NCBI GenBank assembly: GCA_030549495.1 | Contig: JAUIRK010001052.1 | Location: 310,001-374,000, forward strand | Reading direction: 5' to 3' | Length of the DNA: 64,000 nucleotides | Origin: Nectonema munidae | Lineage: Eukaryota; Nematomorpha; Nectonematoida; Nectonematidae | In this document: in pieces, positions 33,712-46,080 of the stretch | Layout: each line of letters starts with the position of its first letter | How positions within the stretch are numbered: position 1 is the stretch's first letter | Position numbers and translations under genes: made by a program | Notes under the pieces: generated by a model | The model's input: only the letters and a program-made list of their open reading frames with translations | The model's database searches: none | Told to the model about the DNA's origin: nothing

Positions 33712-34168
33712 AAGTATTCACCCACGCATAAGCCGCACCCCTGATTTAGCAACAATTTTACAAAAAAAAATTTTCATCTTATTACAAACCATGTTGACTC
33801 ACTCAACATATCAAATAGCTTATTGAACAATTAACTATCTCATGCGCACAGAATTTCAACCAAATACCATTTACCCACACATATACAATTTCGAACAGAC
33901 AATAACGCATTTGTGGATTTGACCCAAGTAGAATGGGACAATATGTTTGGTAATGGCTTTGAAAGTTATTATTAAACAATGCAAATATGTAAAATATATA
34001 ATTGATTGAAATTAATAGCAACATAAATAAAAATTTTGAAACATATTCACACGTCTCTATCATCGATTGTAACGATTCAACGTACACCCACGCATAAGCC
34101 GCACCTCTAATTTCCCATGAATTTCAGCGAAAAAAAAAGTGCGGCTTATGCGTGGGTGAATACGGTAC
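33712..34168. mobile_element. MITE with CACCCACGCATAAGCCGCAC ends
   Basis: The left end TATTCACCCACGCATAAGCC and right end GGCTTATGCGTGGGTGAATA are perfect inverse matches. A third copy of the left-end sequence (34,085-34,105) lies just inside the right end, making an 85-bp hairpin with a 20-bp perfect stem (34,085-34,158). The CCGTATTCAC-type end resembles Tigger/jerky-type MITEs seen widely in animals. The interior is non-coding. Confidence 0.8.
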
Positions 34169-34685
34169 TACTTCTCCATACAATCCTTTTTTAAAGCTTT
34201 AAAATTCATTTATTAATGTCATTTTTCCACATAAGAGATATACTTTTTAATCCGAGATAGATATTTTAAATATATATTTTCAAAAAATAAATTTCAATTT
34301 TTATCTTTTGAAAATAAGTTATCGTGAAACAAGGAAAAATAAGCTTAATATAGTCGAAAAAAAAATATTGACTTTGTTTATATAAAAGCATAAAAAGTTA
34401 AATGGTACACTTTCAAACATTAATTTCAAAGAAGTATATTTTAATTTCTGTATATAAGACAGGTAAACAGTAATCAAAACATTGATTAAAGTTTTAACTA
34501 TTTTCTTGAAAAAATTGTTGCCCCCTTAAATATCCTGGATACCCCATTGGTTTAAATCAATTTTGGAAAATAGTTGTAGTTATCCAGACATTTGCATGAT
34601 CAAAGCATCTAGGCTTGGAAAACTTGATAATACAAAGAGGCTTTAGTTTATGTTCATCATTTTTATTACAGCGCAATAAAAATGG
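34169..34685. other. AT-rich stretch, nothing recognised
   Basis: No supported features. Confidence 0.45.
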
Positions 34686-34689
34686 CGTA

Positions 34690-35225
34690 TTTTAATAGTT
34701 TTATACCCACTAGATCGATTTTTGAGGATATGTTGCATTATTAGAAAGTATACGGTAAAAAAGAACAGTTTCGTGAGCGTCATAAAACTGATCGTAGTAA
34801 CATAAGCTATTTTCAGAAATGAAAGTTTGAAGACTTTATAAAGTCAGTAGCAGATTCATAATCTGAAGATTTTGACTCTCAGTCATTTTTGAAAAAGTTG
34901 AAACCACATTTTTTGTGCGCACAAAGCATTGGACTTAGAAGTGGTGTACAAAGATTAGTTTCTTTAACAAGCCAGGTATAAGCAGCATTATCCAACTGTA
35001 GATCAGCAGCAACAGAACGCATTTTCATAGGTCGAAAACCCTCTTTTTTATATCATCAACAAAACCATAAGGTTTTTATTTGATCTTCTATTAACTAACC
35101 TGGCAAAGTGGGTTATGTAATACCAGCCTCTTTGAAACGTTTGCTTGTATTTTACAATTGCGAAATCGGTCAATAAGTTTCAATTTGTTTTCGATACGGT
35201 ATGATTTTCTTTTAGACATCCTTAA
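34690..35225 (-). pseudogene. Tigger/jerky-like transposase, N-terminal half
   Basis: The minus strand reads SKRKSYRIENKLKLIDRF (helix-turn-helix of CENP-B/jerky type), then in another frame NAAYTWLVKETNLCTPLLSP (CENP-B second DNA-binding domain), then DQFYDAHETVLFYRILSNN. The last corresponds to the catalytic DETGLFYR block, with Asp changed to His-Glu context. Multiple stops and shifts. No C-terminal half follows. Confidence 0.65.
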
Positions 35226-35552
35226 AGTAGTAAAAATATGTGATAATTTTTGATAGGTTTGTTACTCACATGTAAGAAATAAATTTTTCTTTATGAAAGC
35301 TCAATGTTTTGTATTTAGGAACATATAAACAGAAAAGAGATTAGAATATAATTTCAGTTTATGCAGACACACATTCAAAACCTATTTATGTTTATCATAA
35401 AGAATACACACAAAATTTGTTTGTCTTTATGATGAAGAAAAAACACTTTCTCCGTTTAGTTAGTAAACTTTTATTTTGCAAATAGTTTTAAATCAAACTT
35501 GTTATTTATAATCGAAATAACCGTCAAAATGCTGTAGAGTTATATTTGAAAT
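35226..35552. other. AT-rich stretch before the LINE, nothing recognised
   Basis: No supported features. Confidence 0.45.
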
Positions 35553-36510
35553 TATATATTTATTAGTATTAGAAAAACAAAAATTAGAGCTAAAGAAATA
35601 CCGCATTATAACAGTAATCACCGTATTATATCGGAAAAAAGTAGATATATTAAATATAATTAGAAGAATAAACCCAGGATAACTGAATTTGAGAAAAACA
35701 TTCACTATAAAGACAGAAATTAAAAATGAATCTAGAATTTAATTTACATTATGCCATAAAAAGAAAGAAAATATAAATAATTAATTCATGAATAGTTTGG
35801 AGGAAAAAGGTTATATGCAAATAATAATAAAAATGAGCACAAATAATAATGAAATTAAGCACAAATGCCTAAGCAATTTATTGGGTAGGTTGAAACTTTA
35901 AAGTAAGTATAAAGAATTTAAATAAATTTAAATTAAAGAAATATGTTCTCTGGCGTTTTTCATCAAATTTTATTTCTTTTCTTATGATATTAAATACTAA
36001 AATAGGGAAATTTTCAAAATAGGTCTCCTAATAGCAACAAATAAGGTACCCAATTAATATATTGCCTACAAAGTATCCATAATTTGAAATGAATTTATCA
36101 ACTCAATTTAACAAATTTTTTGCTAACAAATATTATATTTTTGGTTTTACAAATCTCTAAATCGATAAAGATTTTGTATACGGAATAAATAAATCGAAAA
36201 TAAAGAATTTGTTCTTTAAAATAGCTATAAGTTTACTAAAAATATATTGTGATAGTGAAAACAAAGATTGTTTCATCTGTCTGAAATTTAATTTAATTTC
36301 ACAAATTTTTTAAAATTTTATGTATTTGCCCAAAAAAATAGTTTTTTAACTTGATAAGAGAGTCTCAATTGTTGTTAAGGTGTACCTCTTAGCTTAACAG
36401 TTGAAGATCAGAGGTTCGATCGCCAAGGCTGCCAACTCTTAAAAACAAATTCTTTTTCTACTCAATTTTCTTTTTCTACTCAATTTTTTAATGGCTATAA
36501 TTTTTCTTTA
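35553..36510 (+). repeat. LINE 5' monomer 1 (959-bp period)
   Basis: First of two direct tandem copies. Copy-to-copy register is 959 bp (AGAAAAACAAAAATTAGAGC at 35,571 and 36,530), with high identity apart from small indels. Its 3' part has a tRNA-like segment: TTGTTAAGGTGTACC, TTAGCTTAACAG and AGAGGTTCGATCGCC (B-box-like) at about 36,370-36,425. Confidence 0.85.
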
Positions 36511-37390
36511 TTATATATTTGTTACTATTAGAAAAACAAAAATTAGAGCTAAAGAAATACCGCGTTATAACAGTTAATCACCGTATTATATCCGAAAAAA
36601 GTAGATATATTAAATATAATTAGAAGAATAAACCCAGGATAACTGAAATTGGTAAAAAAAAAAATTTGAGAAAAACATTCACTATAAAGACAGAAATTAA
36701 AAATGAATCTAGAATATAATTTACATTATGCCATAAAAAGTAAGAAAATATAAATTATTAATTCATGAATAGTTTGGAAGAAAAAGGTTATATAAAAATG
36801 AGCACAAATAATAATAAAATTAAGCACAAATGCCTAAGCAATTTATTGGGTAGGTTGAAACTTTAAAGTAAGTATAAAGAATTTAAATAAATTTAAATTA
36901 AAAAATATGTTCTCTGGCGTTTTTCATCAAATTTTATTTCTTTTCTTATGATATTAATTACTAAAATAGAGAAATTTTCAAAATATGTCTCCCAATAGCA
37001 ACAAATAAGGTACCCAATCAATATATTTCCTACAAAGTATCCATAATTTGAAATGAATTTATCAACTCAATTTAACAAATTTTTTGCTAACAAATATTAT
37101 ATTTTTGGTTTTACAAATCGATAAAGATTTTGTATACGTAATAAATAAATCAAAAATAAAGAATTTGTTCTTTAAAATAGCTATAAGTTTACTAAAAATA
37201 TATTGTGATAGTGAAAACAAAGATTGTTTCATCTGTCTGAAATTTAATTTAATTTCACATATTTTTTAAAATTTTATGTATTTGCCTAAAAAATTAGTTT
37301 TTTAACTTGATAAGATAGTCTTAATGGTTGTTAAAGTGTACCTCTTAGCTTAACAGTTGAAGATCAGAGGTTCGATCGCCAAGGCTAATT
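36511..37390 (+). repeat. LINE 5' monomer 2
   Basis: Second direct copy, with the same tRNA-like segment at about 37,325-37,386. It runs straight into the 120-bp leader before the LINE ORF1 ATG at 37,514, so the monomers look like the promoter-bearing 5' region of this LINE. A 61-codon frame inside (37,084-37,269) is not credible. Confidence 0.8.
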
Positions 37391-37513
37391 TTTTAATGGC
37401 TATAATTTTTCTTATCAAAATTGTAGTTTCTAAAGTTCAATACCAACAAGCCTCAATTAAATTCTGACAAATTTTGAAGTAATAAGTTTCTCTTTTGTTT
37501 CTCAATTTTATTC

Positions 37514-38600
37514 ATGGAGAATGAAAGCTGGGAATGTGAGAGTTGTCAAGTAAGATCGTCTCGTCTTGTGAAGTGCGATTGCTGTGAAAAGTGGTTATGT
37601 TATAATTGCCAAAAATTTGATCCCTCCTTATTCAAAATTCTCGATAAATATAATAACAAAGGTATCAAATGGCATTTTCAAAAGTGCCGTGATTCAGAAA
37701 TAAGAGAAAAAGAAAACTCTAATTCGCTAATTGCTAATCTGATAAATGTAGTAAATGAGTTGAAAAATCAATAAGATGACCAAAATAAAGTTATTTACTC
37801 ATTGAAAACAAATTTTGATAAACATGTTCAAGATTTGACGTTAATATCAAGCTCTCTGAAAGAGATGAAAGAAACAAAAGACAATCGTCATTCACATTCG
37901 CTGACGAAGTTAGAAAGCCTGAAAATAAACAACACACTTTATATGTAAAATCAGAGAGCTTGAAAGTCGATCAATTAGCTGAAAAGACATCACTCATTCT
38001 AAATGGAGTTAAAGTGGTATCCAATAAAAAGACGAAAAAAGTATTCAGACTTCGTTTTCCAGACAATCAAAGTCTAGAAAAAGCTGAAAATCTTTTGGGG
38101 AAAGAAGAACAATTAAAAGCTGTTAGAACCAAGGTACTATTACCAAGAGTTTCATTTGTTATTTCACAAAGTATTGAAAATAACTTGTTGACTGAATTGA
38201 TTATGAACAACAATGAATTTATCAAAAAAATCGTTGATGATGGCAGAACTTTTGATGTACTTTTTTCAAAAGATATCCAAAATGAAAAAAAGATTGTTGT
38301 TGTTAAAGTAGTTCTTAAAATTTTCTCCTTTCTCAAGAAAAATCATTTTACCTTCTTTATGATGATGGAAGCTGTAAAGTGCCGTCCGTTTTTTTTCACA
38401 TATACAATGTAGTAAATGTCTTCTTTTTGGGCACATTACATCAAATTGTAAGAAAGATGCAACTTGCAAATATTGTTCTTCATCCCATTATTATATTGTT
38501 TGTCCTGTTAAAGATGATAGCACAAAATACAAATGTCATAATTGTACCAAAAATGGAGAGTCATCAATTAATCATGCATCAATGAGTTACAGTTGTCCAT
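37514..38600 (+). pseudogene. CR1-like LINE ORF1 (zinc finger / nucleic-acid binding), broken
   Basis: 37,514-37,774 encodes a PHD-like Cys cluster: WECESCQVRSSRLVKCDCC, then EKWLCYNCQ and HFQKCRD. The first stop follows a coiled-coil-like NVVNELKNQ. 37,960-38,300 continues with SLILNGVKVVSNKKT and FRLRFPDNQSLEKAENLLG, like the single-stranded nucleic-acid-binding part of CR1/L2-clade ORF1 proteins. A Cys-rich tail region near 38,410-38,600 is spread across other frames. ORF1 proteins coat the LINE RNA. At least two or three stops or shifts. Confidence 0.75.
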
Positions 38601-38624
38601 ATGTTATCAAGGAATTGAAACGCG

Positions 38625-41442
38625 TTGAGAGCATCACCTTATTCCATGATGGTTGAAGGTAAAAATTTATTGTATCACACTAACCTATATTTAGATACTA
38701 ACAGTCAACTCAAAAATTCACATGAAATTAATTTAAATTTTAAGTTATATGGATTATATGATATGAATATTTTATCTCTTATTGCGCAATCACTTAAAAG
38801 CAAATTCGCTGAACTTGTAATTTTTTTGAATAAGTTGTCTACATGCATAGTAAATGATTTAACTCTAATATGTTTACAAGAAACCTGGCTAGATAAAAAT
38901 GAGGATTATTTTCGTATCCTAATTATTCTACAGTAAATATCCCTAAAAGATGTTCTAAGCATGGCGGTCTCCTATTTTTTGTTAGGAATTACATCAATTA
39001 TCAAATTGGTGAAAGTACACATTTTATAGACTCGTTCGAATACAAGAGTATTGACCTTTATCTACAAAAACAGAAAAATATCACGGTTCACAATATATAT
39101 AGACTACCCACCACCAATAAGAATTTAGTGAATAATTTTTTTTCTTTTTTTGAAAACTTGATCTTTAATATTGACCGAAATAAAGTTAATATTTTTTGCG
39201 GCGACTTTAATTTTGATTTATTAATGATGAAGAATTATTTAACGCAGAAGTTTTTTAACTTAATTACAGCAGGCTCATTAATCCCAACTATAACTCTTCC
39301 GACAGGATATGAAACTCAAACTTAATTGACAACTTTTTACTAAATGAAGACAATTTTGATTATAAAGCTTTTAACTGTATGACATTTTTTTCAGATCATA
39401 TACCGATATTTTTATCTCTAAATTTGAAAATTAATAAAATAAAAATAAAAAGGTTAAGGGAAAACTTCGATAGGCGCTTGTTTTCCTCATTATCTACACA
39501 ATTAGACTGACATTCAATTATTGAATTGTATCCAAATGACTCATCTGAATTAATGATTTCTCAAATTTCTGATATGGTCAAAAATGTACTTCATTTATTG
39601 AGTTCAAAAAAAACAAATACAAGTCTAAATTTTATTCTTGGATCACAGACGAAGTCATGCAAATGATAAAACTACGTGATAAACATTATCAAATATGCAA
39701 AAAAAGTAAAAACTTAATAATAAAGAATGAATACACTTTATTAAGAAATCGTATAAAGTATAAAATAAGGGATTTGAAACAGAAATATTATTCGAAACTT
39801 TTTTCCAACTGTGATATAACGCGGAAACCTTATTAAAAGAAATGATGATCATACCTTAGCTAACATTTTCAATGAAAATTTTGCTTTTGTACAAAATGAC
39901 TCTTTGCCAGAACAACTCGATTTCAATTTTCTTGACAACACAGTTGAGTCCTTTGAATTCGAACTCTGTTCATATGGAATACTATTATTTGTTATAGATG
40001 GAATGAAAAAAAAATGAAACAAAAGACATATATGGAATTTCAATAAATCAAGAAAATTTAATAAAACATGATATTTGTAATATCTTATGTAAAGCTATAA
40101 ATCTTTATTTAAAAAATTGTGTCTTTCCTGAAATATTTAAGCTTTATAAAGTTGTACCTATACATAAGAAAAATGATAGGAACTGTGTAGATAATTACAG
40201 ACCTATTTCAATTATCCCCACACTTTTAAAAATATTTGAAGAATTTATACATCATCAATTGAAGACTTACTTGGTTTCAATAAATTACTTAAATGACTAT
40301 CAATTTGGATTTCGCAACATTATTCGACGGAATCTTTCCACTTATGTTTGATTCATAAGACAGTTGAAATTTTAGAAAAAAAAGGATGACGCAGTAATTT
40401 TTCTCTTTGACCTGTCAAAGACTTTTGATAGAGTTAATCACTCATCAATCTTGAAGAATTTGAATGAATGTGGGTTTAGTAGAAGTTCTTTGTTTTTTTA
40501 AACTCATACCTTATTAATACGTATCAAATTGTTAAAGTGAATGATGCTTTTTCTAAGAAGCTATCCCTCAAAAATGGTGTCCCGCAGGGATACATTTTGG
40601 GGCCCTTATTTTTCAGCATAGCTACAAACAACATTTTCTTCCTTCCAAACCATTTTGAGTTTCTGCTCTTTGCAGACGACATCTGCGCTTATCTCCGTTT
40701 ATCTAAAGTAAAAAATGGTGAAGTTATCGACACATATAGCTTGAACAAGAACTTAGACCAACTCTACAACTGGTGTTCTGAAAATAATTTGATTTTGAAC
40801 AAAAAGAAATCCAAATGCATCATAATCTCCAATAAGAATAGGAAATATAACTTTTTAAAGTCCACAGGTATTGCTGAAGAATAAAATGTAAAAATACTTG
40901 GGTTATTATTTGATAATAAAATTAAATTTAGGCAACACATCGATCAGTTGGCCCTCGATCTAAATCGAGTCATTGGTATTTTGTTTTTTACTAAAAATAT
41001 TTTCCCATTGAAGATTAAACTTTTGATTTATAAGCAATTATTTCTTTCTTATGTTAATTATAGCATCATAAATTGGTTTCCCTTTGGGAAAAAACGTATT
41101 CAAATTCTTCAAAAGAGAGCTATACGAGTAATTTTTAACATGAATAAGATGGACCACACTTCAGAGATTTTTATTCAGAATGAATTATTGAAAGTGGAAG
41201 ATATTTTTAAACAAAGGGTTGGAGTATTTCTTTATAAATATTTCAACGGTTGTTTACAGAATGTTTTCGGGCCATTGATAAGATATAGGAAAAATCTTTC
41301 ACATAACACTAGGAACTCTCATAAACCTTTAAAAATTACCTATAGACTAAAAGGATCAAGTATTTCTTTAATAAAAAAAGTTAATGAATTTTATAATGAT
41401 AATGTGCATCTCTTTGAAAATGTATCTATGCCATTACTTTAA
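38625..41442 (+). pseudogene. CR1-like LINE ORF2: endonuclease and reverse transcriptase, broken
   Basis: APE-type endonuclease: LTLICLQETWL (38,855-38,890), IFCGDFNFDLL (39,195), ITLPTGYETQT (39,293-39,325) and FFSDHIPIFLSL (39,385-39,420). Reverse transcriptase: PIHKKNDRNCVDNYRPISI (about 40,150-40,215), NYLNDYQFGFR, VIFLFDLSKTFDRVNH, then 40,537-40,884 with NGVPQGYILGPLFFSI and the catalytic FADDICAYL. 40,948-41,442 holds the thumb and C-terminal part (QLFLSYVNYSIINWF, QKRAIRVIF, TRNSHKP). The frame is interrupted roughly five or six times. The domain order and FADD box place it in the CR1/L2 group. The 3' tail is A-rich, with no clear target duplication. Confidence 0.85.
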
Positions 41443-42519
41443 TTAAAAAAAAAAATAAAAAATCATCTTCTGAGTACGTACAAAATATAATATAATCTAG
41501 ACTTTACCTTTTGTTTTCCATGTGAACTTTTAAGCTGTACTTGTTTGTTTGCAAAAAAAAATTTTTTTTTATATTCAACTGGAAAAATCTAATTCACGGC
41601 CATATTTGGCTATTGATTTTTCCTATAATGATAATCTTGAAAAAGATGATATAGTTCTTCATGTGAATATATATTATAAATATTAACATATATACACATT
41701 CTTTCCTCCACTTTATTATATTTGTGAACTCTCTTTTTTTATGATAAAATTCTCTCTCTCTCATAAACTGTGATTAACCTAAAAAATTTCATATAAAAAA
41801 GCAAGGAACTTTTTAAATTAAGTTCGCAGAATTTAATTTCGTAAAATTTTGTGTTCGGGAAATTAAATTTCTCGCGTAAATTTCTTGCTTTAGTATATAT
41901 CAGGCATACATTGAGATAGCGGGATATAAGGCATAAGCTCGGAGCCTCCCACTACCGTTATCTCAAATATCTAAAGAGAAAAAACCTAAAAAGCCCTAAT
42001 CAATTATAAAAAAGGAAAATTTTTACCTTTAGATAGTGGAATATAAGCGGTTAAAAATTTCTGTATAAACTGTATCTTTATCAAAGAATCAATCTACATT
42101 TCAAAATGGGTATTACCGTAAAACTAAAAACAAATAGAAAACTTGAAGAACTTATAAGTTTACTAATAAAAAGAAATTGACAAAAAAAATTCAAAGACAA
42201 TTTGTATGCCAAATTAATATTACTAAACTTTAAAGATCTTTTCTTTATATCTGTGAGAATAATGTAGAATGAGATTTAATAAGCGGTGCACATATTTATG
42301 GTGATGAGTCTCAATACACGTTGAAGTAACTTTGTCTTCAATGCATTTTGAGTTAGATTGGCTAGTTAATCCGAAAATCTTACTCTACATCTTTGGCGAT
42401 CAAACAGATTTAAATTCCCTGTTGTATAGTTCTACGTTAACACCAAAATACTTAACCCTATTTTAGGCTGGCAATTTTTAAACAGTTTTTTCGCAAGGGG
42501 GGCGGATCTCCTAATTTCA
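41443..42519. other. LINE 3' flank and AT-rich stretch
   Basis: A (TC)n-like run (41,748-41,762). On the minus strand KYFGVNVEL can be read near 42,440, followed by NMCTA-like words, which might be a very old LINE trace. TAACCCTATTTTAGGCTGG at 42,448 and a CAAGGGGGGCGG patch resemble the family C terminus. Nothing is intact. Confidence 0.4.
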
Positions 42520-45395
42520 AAGTTTATAATGGAAAAAGAGGGAAAATTTATAGGACATATTGAACTAAGATCGGCAAAAGAAAGACTCCCTCATTATAAT
42601 CAATCAAATGTTCAACTTTTGCAAGAAAAGGCAGATAAACTAGAAGAATATGGCGTTTTGGTATAAACCTGAAGATATTGGAATTAACGTTAAGTTTGTT
42701 TCACCAAGTTTCTTGAAAAAAAAGAAGAAGGTTCAATGAGATTTATAACGGCTTTTAATAATTTGGGACAATACACGAGAGTTTTACCAACACGTTCAAT
42801 ATACTATGATGAAATACTAAGAAAATTATCTTCATAATAGTTTTTTTAAAATTCTTTTAGCAAGATGATCAATACCATACCTTGCCACCGTAACACCTTT
42901 CAAGAGGATCAGAGTTTATACTCGTTCAGCAATGGCAATGCCTGGATCTTCTGAATTTCTTCAAGAGTTGATGAACAGAGTTTTTTGAGACTTTCTTAGA
43001 GAAGAGTTTATGTCCATAATTGCTGATGATATGTTTGTTGGAGGTAATACCTTTGATGATCTTCATCACAACTGGATGAGAGTACTAAAAAGGCTTTCGG
43101 AAAACGATTTAAACCGTTCCGCTTCCAAAACTATTGTCTCTCCAAAAACAACAATAATTTTAGGTTGGAAATGGAGTAAAGGTAAAATAACACCTAGTAA
43201 TCATAAAATTTCTCTTTGGCAAATGTGGAAAAACCTTCTTCTTGCTCATCTATGCGTTCTTTATTAGGAACCTAGTGAGCATTATCACATTGTTTACCAA
43301 GATATTCCTCCATACTCTTACCCTTAGAATCAGCTATCAAAGAACATAAAGGAAAGCAAAAAATTGTTTGGACAAAGGAGTTGGAGAATTCATTTGAGGA
43401 GGCACAAAGTTTGTTGAGATCTGCAGAAGTTTTAACGATCCCAAGATCAATGGACCATCTTACAATCACAGTGGATGCTTCCCCACTAAAGAAAGGCTTT
43501 GGAGCTACTCTTCTTCTACAAAGGAATGGTAAACAAAAACTTGCAGAGTTTTTCAGCTTCAAGCTAAAAGACAACCAAATCAACTGGTTTCCATGTGAGA
43601 TTGAAGCCTTAGCCATATCCACAGCAGTGAAGCATTACACGCCATACATAAAGGAGTCAAAATTCACAACAAAAGTTTTGACAGACTCAAAACCATGCGT
43701 TGAAGCATATCGTCGTTTACAACTAGGATATTTTTCTTCGTCTGCAAAAGTTTCATCATTTCTAACAATTCTTAGTGGAGTTAACGTTGAATTATGTCCG
43801 ATCCGTGGTTCCGACAATTTGACTAGTGATTTCTCTTCACGTAACCGACTATCTTGTCATGAAAGAAACTGCCAAATCTGTAGTTTTGTTGAAGAATCCA
43901 TAACTTTTGTTATAAATACCATGAAGTTGATGATGTGCTCGGAAGAAGATCAAAAATGCAATTTACTAACAAGTTGCCATGGGGAGCATTATAAAAGAAG
44001 TGTAATATTCTGAGAAAAGTACATGCACATTTGAGGAATGGAACAAAACCTTCCCAAAAAGAAAAATGTACTGATGTAAAAAGATTATTAGGGTGGTCAC
44101 CATTGAGAAAAGAGGTATACTAATAGTACAAAAATTTACACCGTTTTCAACAGCAAAACAGCTTATTTTAATCCCAAGAGTTTTTCTTCCATGTATTCTT
44201 CATTCTCTACACTTTCAGTTTAATCATCCTACAAAAATCCAGCTAAAACTACTTTTTAAGCGTCACTTTTATCGTTTAAACAGTAATAAACTCATTGAAG
44301 ATATCGAAGAATCATGTAGTATTTGTCGCTCAATCAAATACATTCCTGAAGAAATTTTCCAACAAGCTCCAACCGTCAGAGGATCAAACCTGGAGAAGTT
44401 TTTTATGCAGATGTTATTAGAAGGAACGATCAAAAGATTTTTGTTCTAAGGGAGATATTTTCGTCCTTAACCATGGCATCTTTGTTGGAAAGTAAAAAAG
44501 TGGATGAGATAAAAACAGCAATTATTGTCAACTCTTCCCTAATCAGATGCGACACTTACAAAATACGAACTGATGCAAGCACATTATTTCAAAGTCTCAA
44601 AACATACCTTTTGATGAAAAAGTTGGGCATTGAAATTGTGATAGGTTACATCAAGAATAAGAACTCAAACTATATTGTTGAAAAGCAATTCAAGAACGGG
44701 AGACAAGTATACTAAAGATGTTTCCTGAAAAAACACAAATAACAAGTTCTGACATACAACTTGAAGTCAGAAATGTCAACCTCCTAATTCGAAGACAAAA
44801 TTTATCTGCAAAAGAAATTATCTTCAGAAGAAATCATATTACAAACAAGCAGATACACTTAGAAGACGATAAATTTTTAAAAGAACAACAAAGTTTAGCC
44901 AGCAAAAACAGGTCTTCAAGATGTTCAAACTTTTTAAGCAACGTTCCGACGAATCAAAATTAAAACCTTTAGATTTGGTATATATAAAAGACGATAAAAA
45001 CAAGTATAAAGTAAGGGACAAATATATTATTTAGGAACTGCAAAAAAATTATGCAATAATTAAAAAGATTAGGGATGAGATCAACACAAAAACGTATCAC
45101 GTCCCAAAAGTGAGATTAATATTAATATCAAATTTTATCACCGAGAAAATATAGATGATAACGGGCAAGAATGTAGTGATGAGGAACATCACACAGATGA
45201 TGATGAAAGCACTAAGCAACAAGATCAGAGAAAAGCTAAAGACAAAGTCGAACTGCACACGGATGGGGTATTGGATAATGGAAACAGAGGACAGCAAAAT
45301 CATCCAAAAAGTGAAAATGAAACAGAATTTCACACTAGGCTCCAACGAACCAGAAAACCTCCAAGATGGCTAGAAGGTTACAGAAGAGAGTAAGA
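42520..45395 (+). mobile_element. Fossil LTR-retrotransposon pol (Ty3/gypsy-like), broken
   Basis: A fossil of an LTR-type retroelement on the plus strand. Parts recognisable in order are a reverse-transcriptase remnant (about 42,600-43,260), an RNase H region (43,381-43,850, the best preserved), an integrase zinc-binding remnant (about 44,150-44,420), eroded integrase sequence, and a basic Pro-rich pol tail ending near 45,395. It is broken in many places (of the order of six to ten breaks), with no gag or envelope recognised. Family assignment to Ty3/gypsy-like rests on domain order and general RNase H style; BEL or a related group is not excluded. It looks old. Confidence 0.75.
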
Positions 45396-45665
45396 CGGGT
45401 GCGCCAGTAGGCTCTTGAATCTACATCTCGATCTAAGGTTGTACTTACATCGAGCATCTGCCAACGCTCAATTTTTATTCTCTGTGTCCAAGGTTGTCTC
45501 CATTTACAGCCTGATTGCTGTCTCACAAGAACCATTTCCTCGATTACCACAGGACACACACCACTATATATACTCACGCTAATCTCAATTATGCATTCTT
45601 TCTGTCTTCTTGTTACAATAAACATATTATTTTTATTAGCGCTGTGTATTTTTTTATTACGTTTT
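45396..45665 (+). repeat. Possible remnant of the 3' LTR of the fossil element
   Basis: It follows the pol tail directly, is much less AT-rich than its surroundings, has TATA-like ACTATATATACTC (about 45,570) and an AATAAA (about 45,619). No matching upstream LTR was found in the window, so the call is tentative. Confidence 0.35.
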
Positions 45666-45828
45666 AACACTATTAGTGCTTTAAAAGGCTCTTCTTCTTT
45701 CCCTTTTTAGTCAAAAACGTCTGCCATCCTACATGCATGTGATTACATAAGCCTAAACGAGTTCTTCTTTAAAGATTACAATACACTACACTTTTTTACA
45801 GACTCACAAAACACCATCAAAAACTAAC

Positions 45829-46080
45829 CCTATTAGTGCTGGGTGTTTTACGCCCCCCCCCTTCACTAAAAATGGGCTAAATCTTAACCCTCCAAATTTT
45901 GTGACTTTTCCTAAAATCGCTAGCTGCATCTTTTGAAACCATTTTTATGGTAGTTGAATGACCTTTCATGTCCACAACCGTCAATCAAAATCAAAAATTA
46001 AAATTTTTAAGCAAAATTTTGACATTATCTGTAGTTAACCTTATAACTTAGGGTCTATATTATATACTAGCTTAAAAAAG
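45829..46080. repeat. Repeat family C terminus, solo copy
   Basis: Starts AACCCTATTAGTGCTGGGTG, followed by CG and a run of nine C. It matches the 9.1-kb and 16.0-kb arms at the end, then diverges. Confidence 0.55.
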
